DNA from: Thalassospira profundimaris | Lineage (GTDB): Bacteria; Pseudomonadota; Alphaproteobacteria; Rhodospirillales; Thalassospiraceae | Reading direction: 5' to 3' | DNA: 64,000 nt | Assembly (NCBI RefSeq): GCF_003326795.1 | Contig: NZ_JPWI01000014.1 | Location: forward strand, 85,528 to 149,527 | Shown: positions 58,059 to 64,000 of the stretch, one piece after another | How the letters are laid out: each line of letters starts with the position of its first letter | How positions within the stretch are numbered: the stretch's first letter is position 1 | The notes under the pieces: model-generated | What the model was told of the DNA's origin: nothing | The model's database searches: none | What the model saw: the letters and a program-made list of their open reading frames with translations, nothing else | Program-made: the position numbers and the translations under genes

Positions 58059-59148
58059 GACGAAGTACTCCTTCGTTTCCTTCTGACCGCAATGCTCGTC
58101 CCTGCCGGGCGTCAAACAAGGTGATCGTTCTTGGATCAAACCCAAGGCCTATCAATTGTCCGTCATTGACAGCTTCATGACTTGCGACCCGTGCCTTGAG
58201 CAGCCCGTTGGGCGTATCAAAAGTCACGATCTGGGTCGTTCCAAGATATTCGGTTGCGATCACGCGCCCCCGATATTCCGCCGTGTCATCAAACTTCACA
58301 TGTTCTGGCCGCACACCAAATGTCAGTTTGCCATTGGCACCTTCGCGACTTGCGGGCACCTGGATGGCAACATCATTAAGCCGGACTTCCGTACCACCGG
58401 TGCCAATCATCCCCTCGAACTCAAGAAAATTCATCGGAGGCGATCCGATAAACTGGGCGACAAACTTGGTTGCGGGCCAGTCATAAATGTCCTGAGGAAC
58501 ACCAAACTGCTCAACAACACCGTGATTCATCACGACAATCTTGTCGCCCATCTGCATCGCTTCAAGCTGGTCATGGGTGACATAAACGGTGGTCGCCCCC
58601 ATCCGGTCATGCAAGGCACGCAACTCTTCTGCCATATGTTCACGGAATTCGGCGTCAAGCGCCCCAAGCGGTTCATCCATAAAGAATGCTTTGGGATCAC
58701 GCACAATCGCACGCCCCAGCGCAACACGTTGACGGTCACCGCCCGAAAGACCGCCCACTGGACGATCAAGGATGTCGTTGATGCCAAGAATTTCGGCGAC
58801 CTCGCCGACTTTCTTGTTCACATCCGCCGACTTCATTCCCTGACTTTTAAGCGGATAGCTGATATTGCCCCGTACATTCATGTGCGGATAAAGTGCAAAC
58901 ATCTGAAAGACAAAGGCAATATCACGCTGACTTGCCGGTTTCTGACCGACTTCCTCGCCATCGATATAGATCTGTCCGCTTGTCGGCAGTTCAAGCCCGG
59001 CCATCATACGAAGCGTTGTGGTCTTGCCACAGCCTGACGGGCCAAGAAGCATAAAGAATTCGCCATCTTCAATGGTGAAACTCGAAGACTGAACCGCTGT
59101 AAATGCCCCGAATTCCTTGCGCACGTTTTCAATTCTTATCTGTGCCAT
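58051..59148 (-). CDS. CUT1-type ABC transporter ATPase (first)
   Basis: The 365-residue product has Walker A GPSGCGKTT, signature LSGGDRQRVALGRAI, Walker B AFFMDEPLGALDAE and a long regulatory TOBE domain ending in LRSEGNEGVLRHG. In the signature of MalK-type ATPases the usual LSGGQRQRV is here GGDRQRV. It starts 3 bases after the small membrane protein gene, implying translational coupling. It would pair with the second ATPase on the two permeases. Confidence 0.92.
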   Translation of the reverse strand: MAQIRIENVRKEFGAFTAVQSSSFTIEDGEFFMLLGPSGCGKTTTLRMMAGLELPTSGQIYIDGEEVGQKPASQRDIAFVFQMFALYPHMNVRGNISYPLKSQGMKSADVNKKVGEVAEILGINDILDRPVGGLSGGDRQRVALGRAIVRDPKAFFMDEPLGALDAEFREHMAEELRALHDRMGATTVYVTHDQLEAMQMGDKIVVMNHGVVEQFGVPQDIYDWPATKFVAQFIGSPPMNFLEFEGMIGTGGTEVRLNDVAIQVPASREGANGKLTFGVRPEHVKFDDTAEYRGRVIATEYLGTTQIVTFDTPNGLLKARVASHEAVNDGQLIGLGFDPRTITLFDARQGRALRSEGNEGVLRHG

Positions 59149-59151
59149 GGG

Positions 59152-59340
59152 TCACTCCGGGAAGTGGCTGACGACGATGAACATTACAGTTCCCGTCAGC
59201 GTGATAATGAAAGAATAGGTATATAGCGTGATCGCAACAGGCTGCATCAGCATGATCACGCCGAGTGCGATCAAAACCGATGCCACCATTTCCCAGGGCC
59301 CGCGGCGCAATCTAAATAATCCGTTGATGAAATCATTCAT
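59152..59340 (-). CDS. 62-residue membrane protein in the ABC operon
   Basis: I do not recognise a family with certainty. The 62-residue product has two hydrophobic segments (about residues 17-34 and 38-58) separated by TYS, and charged RLRRGPWEM before the first. Its ATG overlaps the upstream permease stop (ATGA) and its stop is 3 bases before the ATPase start, so it is a genuine member of the operon. Glycerol-type two-ATPase importers have a different small membrane protein (DUF2160) in a similar position, which supports a role as accessory subunit. It has no cleavable signal. Confidence 0.8.
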   Translation of the reverse strand: MNDFINGLFRLRRGPWEMVASVLIALGVIMLMQPVAITLYTYSFIITLTGTVMFIVVSHFPE

Positions 59341-60275
59341 TTGCGTACCGCTCCGAAGGTGATCCCGCGCAACAGATGTTTACGCAGCAAAATGGTAAAG
59401 ACCATGACCGGCACAAGGAAGATGGTGGCACCCGCCGCCACCGCAGGCCAATCCTTGCCGCCAACACCAATGATTGTTGGAATAAAGGGAGGGGCGGTCT
59501 GTGCTGTGCCTGAGGTCAGAAGAACAGCAAAGGCATATTCGTTCCAGGCAAAGATCAGACAGAAGATTGCCGTTGATGCGATACCGGTTGCCGCCTGTGG
59601 CAATACCACCTTGTAGAAGGCCTGAAACCGGGTATAGCCATCAATCAGCGCTGCTTCTTCGTATTCGATGGGGATTTCATCAATGAAGCCCTTTAACAGC
59701 CACACCGACAATGAAAGGTTCACCCCGGTATAAAGCAGGATCATGCCCAGATGGGTGTCATTCAGACCAAGGTTCCTGAACATCAAAAAGATCGGAATAG
59801 CGACTGCAATTGGCGGCATCATGCGGGTCGACAGGATAAAGAACAGAAGATCATCCTTGAGCGGCACACGGAACCGACTGAACGCATAGGCCGCAGCCGT
59901 CCCGAGGATCATGCAAAGTGCGGTAGAGCCAAACCCGATGATGACCGAGTTCAGAAACCGCTCGCCATAGCGCGACGGACCACTAATGACAGTCCCCTGA
60001 TCACGCGCAATCTGTTCGTACCAGTTTTTTGGTTCGCCCTGCGCTTCAAGCATGTCGGGCGTTGCACGGGTCCGCTCGGTAAAGAGGTTCACATAGCCTT
60101 CCAGTGATGGCTCGAACACAACTTTGGGCGGATAGGCAATGGAATCAGCGGGGGATTTGAACCCGGTCGCAATGATCCATAGTAACGGGGCGATCGTGAT
60201 CAAGGCATAGCCGACAACAAGCACCCCGGCGAACCACTTGGTTCCCTTGTTTGGTTCTGTAACAGAAAAACTCAT
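59337..60275 (-). CDS. Carbohydrate ABC transporter permease (MalG-like)
   Basis: The 312-residue product has about six membrane segments and the EAA loop EEAALIDGYTRFQAFYKVVLP. Between the first and second segments there is an unusually long polar loop of about 70 residues (PPKVVFEPSLEGYVNLFTER onward) as in some polyol importers. I chose ATG 60275; the frame extends 34 codons upstream. The start overlaps the previous permease end by four bases, and its own stop overlaps the small membrane protein start. Confidence 0.91.
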   Translation of the reverse strand: MSFSVTEPNKGTKWFAGVLVVGYALITIAPLLWIIATGFKSPADSIAYPPKVVFEPSLEGYVNLFTERTRATPDMLEAQGEPKNWYEQIARDQGTVISGPSRYGERFLNSVIIGFGSTALCMILGTAAAYAFSRFRVPLKDDLLFFILSTRMMPPIAVAIPIFLMFRNLGLNDTHLGMILLYTGVNLSLSVWLLKGFIDEIPIEYEEAALIDGYTRFQAFYKVVLPQAATGIASTAIFCLIFAWNEYAFAVLLTSGTAQTAPPFIPTIIGVGGKDWPAVAAGATIFLVPVMVFTILLRKHLLRGITFGAVRK

Positions 60276-61219
60276 CTTTCTTTTACCTTGTTCAGCGCTT
60301 TGACATAGATCGATGCAAGGCCAAACACGGTCACAAACAGGATCACGGCATAGGCCGACGAATATCCCGTGCGCCATTTTTCAAAGGCTTCGCGTTTCAG
60401 ATCAATTGAGGTCAAGGTTGTCGTATTGCCCGGTCCGCCACCAGTCAGCTGCACCACAAGATCAAACATCTTGAAGTTCTCGATCCCGCGGAACAGGACT
60501 GCCAGCATCAGGAATGGCAATACCATCGGAATGGTAATGGTCCAGAACTGACGCCATTTCGAGGCACGGTCGCATTCGGCGGCTTCATAGATGCTGTTGG
60601 GGATGGACCGAAGACCGGCAAGACAGATCAGCATCACAAACGGTGTCCACATCCATGTATCGGCAATAATGATCGCCCAAGGGGCAAGATCGACATCCCC
60701 GATCATGGAAAAGCTTGCCGAGTCGGCACCGCTAAAGAAGGCGATGACATAGTTGAACAGGCCAATTTGCGGCTGATACAGGAATGTCCAGAAATTGCCG
60801 ACAACCGCGGGCGACAGCATCATCGGGAAGACGATGATCGTCGTCCAAAGGTCATTCCCCCTGAATTTCTTGTTGATCAGAAATGCCAGCATGAAGCCGA
60901 TCAGTACCTGCAAGACGATGGTCCAGATCAGGAAATGCGCTGTTGCCTGCATCGTGTGCCAGATGTCGCTGTCCGTCAGGATACGTTCATAGTTGCGCAG
61001 ACCAACCCATTCGACAGCTCGATTGGGGCGGTTCACCCGGCTGTTAGTAAAACTGAGCCATACGGTCCAGATCAGCGGAAAGATATTGATCGCCAGCAAA
61101 AGGAAAATCGTCGGTGCGACGAATATCCAGGCAATGCTTCGATCTGACAGGCCACGAATATGGCGCGCCACGCTGTCTGGCGTTGCCTTGGCGATCTTCT
61201 CGATCGGAATATTGTTCAT
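60272..61219 (-). CDS. Carbohydrate ABC transporter permease (MalF-like)
   Basis: The 315-residue product has six membrane segments with an EAA motif YEAAECDRASKWRQFWTITIPMVLP, typical of the first permease of CUT1 importers. A 30-residue cytosolic tail precedes the first segment. It follows the binding-protein gene after 121 bases that contain two stable stem-loops, and overlaps the second permease by four bases (ATGA). Confidence 0.92.
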   Translation of the reverse strand: MNNIPIEKIAKATPDSVARHIRGLSDRSIAWIFVAPTIFLLLAINIFPLIWTVWLSFTNSRVNRPNRAVEWVGLRNYERILTDSDIWHTMQATAHFLIWTIVLQVLIGFMLAFLINKKFRGNDLWTTIIVFPMMLSPAVVGNFWTFLYQPQIGLFNYVIAFFSGADSASFSMIGDVDLAPWAIIIADTWMWTPFVMLICLAGLRSIPNSIYEAAECDRASKWRQFWTITIPMVLPFLMLAVLFRGIENFKMFDLVVQLTGGGPGNTTTLTSIDLKREAFEKWRTGYSSAYAVILFVTVFGLASIYVKALNKVKER

Positions 61220-61276
61220 TATTGATGCCCTTAGCCGCGTGGTTATCCCACACAGTCTCTACTTGGTCGCAGGATT

Positions 61277-61340
61277 GGTCCCGGCGTGATCACGCCGCGC
61301 CGGGACCGGTCCAGATCCAATCGTCCCGGAAAACCGGGAC
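61277..61340 (-). other. Two stem-loops between binding-protein and permease genes
   Basis: GGTCCCGGCG/CGCCGGGACC (61277-61286, 61298-61307) encloses a further perfect palindrome GGCGTGATCACGCC (61283-61296) as an alternative pairing. GTCCCGG-AAAA-CCGGGAC (61323-61340) directly abuts the binding-protein stop. Neither has a T tail. They are likely 3' stabilisers that let the binding-protein mRNA outlast the rest, as in mal and similar operons. Confidence 0.7.
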
Positions 61341-62663
61341 TTAGAGCTTGCCTTCGTCTTCAAAGACTTCGGTCCAGTCCTTGACCAGACCGTCAAGCGC
61401 TTCCTTGGCCGTGCCTTCACCGGCAACGACATAGTTGTGGACGCGCTCCTGCATTGACAAAAGCAGATCGGCATAGGCAGGTTCAGCCCAGAAATCCTTC
61501 ACGATCGCCATGCTATCAAGGAAGGTCTGCGCATAGGGCTGGCTGCTTGCAAATCCAGGGTCCTCGACCACAGCACGCAGGGCAGAATAGCCACCAAGTT
61601 CCCACCAGCGCGCCTGAATTTCAGGCTGGGCGAACCATTTGATATATTCAAGTGCGGCATCCTGCTTGTCGGAATAAGCAACGACAGAAATCCCCTGACC
61701 GCCAAGCTGGGCGAACTGACCTGCCGGTCCTGCAGGGTTGGGGAAATAGCCGGACTTGCCATGGCCCACATTCGGGTCGGCCTCGACGCCCGGCCAGATG
61801 AAGGCGAAGTTCATCTGAAGAGCAACCTGACCTGACTTATAAGCATCGATATCTTCGCTCATATACCAGTTCGACGATCCCGGAGGGGTCGCGGTGTCAT
61901 AGAGGTCCTTGTAATATTCAAGACCGGCAACCGCACCGTCGGAATTCACAAAGCCGTCAAGGTCATAGGGCTTGTTGGGGTTTTCGTACTGGAAACCGTA
62001 GTTATAAAGGGCGTTGGTGACGCCCATTGTGATCCCTTCCGAACCGCGTTCGGTATAGATCGCGGCACCGTAAACAGTGGTGCCATCAATTTCGCGCCCC
62101 TGGAAGAACTGCGCAATGTCCTTAAGCTCTTCAAGGGTTACCGGAACACCAAGGTCACGACCGTACTTGGCCTTGAACTCTTTCTGGATTTCCGGACGCT
62201 CGAACCAGTCCTTGCGATAGGTCCAGCCAACCACATCACCAAAGGCCGGAAGCGCATAGTAGTTCGGGGTATTTTTCGGCCATTCGGCGTAACCGGTAAC
62301 TGTTGCCGGAATAAAATCGGCCATGTCGATATTGTTGGCGGCAAAGAAGTCATTAAGTTTGACGTAGTGACCGTTTTCGGCGCCACCGCCAATCCACTGG
62401 CTATCCCCGATCATCAGATCACACAGCTTGCCGCCGGAATTAAGCTCGTTGAGCATGCGATCCGCAAACGACGTCCAAGGCACGAATTCGAAATGCATGG
62501 TATTGCCGCTTTTGGCCTCGAAGTCTTTGGACAACTCGACCAAGGCGTTTGCAGGATCCCACGCCGCCCAGCACAGGGTCAGATCTTCTGCCGATGCTAC
62601 ACCCGGTAGCGAACCGGCAACGATTGCCGTTGCGGCAAGCGTCTTCAAACCTACTGATTTCAT
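61341..62663 (-). CDS. Extracellular solute-binding protein, CUT1 type
   Basis: The 440-residue periplasmic product has a signal peptide (MKSVGLKTLAATAIVAG onward, cleavage near VASA) and a family-1 binding-protein fold (AAWDPANALVELSKDFEAKSG, YALPAFGDVVGWTYRKDWF, GYSALRAVVEDPGF). It determines the substrate of the importer; sugars or polyols are expected, and the C-terminal kinase gene suggests a compound converted to dihydroxyacetone. GGGAGG precedes ATG 62663. Two palindromes lie upstream, bound probably by the divergent LacI regulator. Confidence 0.9.
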   Translation of the reverse strand: MKSVGLKTLAATAIVAGSLPGVASAEDLTLCWAAWDPANALVELSKDFEAKSGNTMHFEFVPWTSFADRMLNELNSGGKLCDLMIGDSQWIGGGAENGHYVKLNDFFAANNIDMADFIPATVTGYAEWPKNTPNYYALPAFGDVVGWTYRKDWFERPEIQKEFKAKYGRDLGVPVTLEELKDIAQFFQGREIDGTTVYGAAIYTERGSEGITMGVTNALYNYGFQYENPNKPYDLDGFVNSDGAVAGLEYYKDLYDTATPPGSSNWYMSEDIDAYKSGQVALQMNFAFIWPGVEADPNVGHGKSGYFPNPAGPAGQFAQLGGQGISVVAYSDKQDAALEYIKWFAQPEIQARWWELGGYSALRAVVEDPGFASSQPYAQTFLDSMAIVKDFWAEPAYADLLLSMQERVHNYVVAGEGTAKEALDGLVKDWTEVFEDEGKL

Positions 62664-62702
62664 TTTATTTTTCCTCCCGTTGGAATGTCGCGGCTTTTTA
62701 GC

Positions 62703-62777
62703 GACTGACGCACTTCTACCACAAGTTTTTGAGGTACGCACCTCAAAATGAGCATTTTTTGAGTTACGCACCTCAAA
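62703..62777. promoter_or_regulatory. Tandem LacI-type operators
   Basis: TTTTGAGGT-ACGC-ACCTCAAAA (62727-62748) is a perfect 9-bp-arm palindrome. TTTGAGTT-ACGC-ACCTCAAA (62758-62777) is the same with one mismatch; their centres are 30 bases apart. A third degenerate copy GACTG-ACGC-ACTTC lies at 62703-62716, 28 bases further. They lie between the binding-protein gene and lacI. Confidence 0.78.
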
Positions 62778-62849
62778 TTTCTTGCGGAGACGCGCTCAAT
62801 GGTTGAGGGTAAGATAAGAAAAACAGAGCGATTTGGGCCTGCAAAATAA

Positions 62850-63872
62850 ATGAGACCAACAACTAAAGACCTCGCCAAAGCGGCCGGTGTGAGCCTTGCA
62901 ACCATTGATCGCGTACTCAATGGTCGATCCGGCGTTCGGCAAAAGACGATCGATGCCGTTAACGAAGCAATTGCGCGTATTGGTTTCGAACGCAATCAGG
63001 TCGCTGCAACGCTGGCCCGCCAAAAGGGATATCGCTTCGGCTTTGTCGTTCCGCGCTCTGGCGACGAATTTCTTGATGTGATTCTCAAGCATATTTCCGA
63101 ATTTGACCAAGCCAGTCGCGCTGAAATGATCCAGACCAAAATTGTGCGCATAGACGAACACGATCCGCACCGTGCTGCCAAAACCCTGTCGCGCCTGTCT
63201 GCTGATGATTATGATGGCATTGCGATCATGGCCCCTGAAACCCCGCAGATTCGTGACGCCCTGCATCGTATGCGTGAACGCGGGATCGAGACCGTCGCAA
63301 TCATTTCCAATCAACAGGAAGAAGACAGCCAGTCATTCGTCGGAATTGATAACGTTGCCGCCGGGGCAACGGCAGGTCGACTGATGGCCCGCTTCCTGGG
63401 CAATGTCAGCGGATCAATTCTGGTGCTGGCCGAGACCATGCAGGCACGCGACAGCCTCGAGCGTCGACTGGGCTTTGATCGCGTGTTGACGCCGAACTAT
63501 CCGCATCTTCACGCCTTGCCTACACTTGAAACACACGGCTATCAGGAGCGGACAGGTGTTGTTCTGAAGAACGCTTTTGCCGCCCATGATGATATTGTCG
63601 GGCTTTACATCATGGGATCGGAAGCCCGCGTTGCAATCGATTTTGCCCAACAACTGCGTGGGGGCAGCAAGCTGATCACCATTGCTCATGAACGCACCCC
63701 CTCGACCGAACAGGCATTGCGTGACAACAGACTGGATGCTCTGATCAATCAAGACCCGGGACATATCGTTCGCAGCGCTGTTCGGACCTTGCGGGCCAAA
63801 TGCGAAAATCGCGAAACCCTCGCTTCACAGGAACGCATTCGTGTAGAAATCCTGCTTGCCGAAAACCTCTAG
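62850..63872 (+). CDS. LacI-family transcriptional regulator
   Basis: The 340-residue product has the LacI helix-turn-helix (TTKDLAKAAGVSLATIDRVLNG) with hinge helix (VAATLARQKGYRFGFVVPR) and a periplasmic-binding-like effector domain similar to ribose/inositol binding proteins. It is divergent from the importer operon and almost certainly binds the tandem palindromes in between, sensing the imported compound or a product. No strong ribosome site precedes ATG 62850. After its stop (63872) a GCCGGTG/CACCGGC hairpin (63918-63935) without a T run is the only feature to the window end. Confidence 0.9.
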   Translation: MRPTTKDLAKAAGVSLATIDRVLNGRSGVRQKTIDAVNEAIARIGFERNQVAATLARQKGYRFGFVVPRSGDEFLDVILKHISEFDQASRAEMIQTKIVRIDEHDPHRAAKTLSRLSADDYDGIAIMAPETPQIRDALHRMRERGIETVAIISNQQEEDSQSFVGIDNVAAGATAGRLMARFLGNVSGSILVLAETMQARDSLERRLGFDRVLTPNYPHLHALPTLETHGYQERTGVVLKNAFAAHDDIVGLYIMGSEARVAIDFAQQLRGGSKLITIAHERTPSTEQALRDNRLDALINQDPGHIVRSAVRTLRAKCENRETLASQERIRVEILLAENL

Positions 63873-64000
63873 TCCGATGGCCGCCCTGCTTCCGATCACC
63901 ACTCAACAGCACTCTGGGCCGGTGCGCACACCGGCACAGAGAACACTTGGTGATGCGAACGATCTTCTTGAAACCGGCTGGTAATCTACAAAACCGATCT

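Noticed and set aside
63953..64000. Start of a new gene at the right edge
   Set aside because: An ATG opens a 16-codon frame to the window end, but there is no ribosome site and too little sequence to support it.

Overview
The window is ordinary chromosome of a free-living alphaproteobacterium, most likely a Thalassospira-like marine member of the Rhodospirillales. This is an inference. The evidence is the cell-division order ftsQ-ftsA-ftsZ-lpxC-bamD-recN-ligA, an alphaproteobacterial SOS box (GTTC-N7-GTTC type) in front of recN, a split cobalamin methionine synthase and moderate GC content. I see no rRNA, tRNA, CRISPR array, prophage, insertion sequence or plasmid function.

Left part (1-11.7 kb, all + strand): the end of ftsQ, then ftsA, ftsZ, lpxC, bamD, recN and ligA, followed by an NTF2-like protein and an exported nuclease-like protein. 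From 11.7 to 18.5 kb come an EamA transporter with a divergent LysR regulator, an aldo-keto reductase (YghZ type), an aminopeptidase P, a 63-codon ORF and a YgfF-like SDR. On the minus strand, 18.5-23.2 kb encodes a two-gene signalling unit: an HD-GYP-type response regulator and a very large membrane hybrid histidine kinase. prmA and uvrD follow. Two related, acidic, secretion-signal-free proteins (one with EF hands) flank a lone wecB-type UDP-GlcNAc 2-epimerase at 27-30 kb. Then come a ClC-CBS channel and a Bcr/CflA efflux pump.

Methionine cycle (33.3-39.2 kb, minus strand): an ArsR-methyltransferase fusion regulator (SahR-like), metF and both halves of MetH form one operon. A near-perfect AT-rich palindrome sits between the -35 and -10 of its promoter. 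mlaA-mlaC (+) and ettA (-) follow. At 43.3-48.0 kb lies a symporter module: DUF4212 subunit, Na+/solute symporter, a cNMP-binding/CBS/nucleotidyltransferase protein and a DEDDh exonuclease.

Right part: modABC with a clear ModE operator and a single-domain ModE encoded tail-to-tail; a 2-hydroxyacid dehydrogenase; a tartrate/D-malate dehydrogenase with a divergent LysR; and a tightly coupled minus-strand operon (62.7 to 55.4 kb) of binding protein, two permeases, a 62-residue membrane protein, two ATPases and a fused dihydroxyacetone kinase. That operon is preceded by tandem palindromes and a divergent LacI regulator, which suggests uptake of dihydroxyacetone or a polyol/sugar converted to it.

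I found no clearly unprecedented system. The best leads are the EF-hand pair around wecB, the symporter-linked nucleotidyltransferase/exonuclease module, the dihydroxyacetone-kinase-linked two-ATPase importer, and the HD-GYP regulator with a changed GYP motif.
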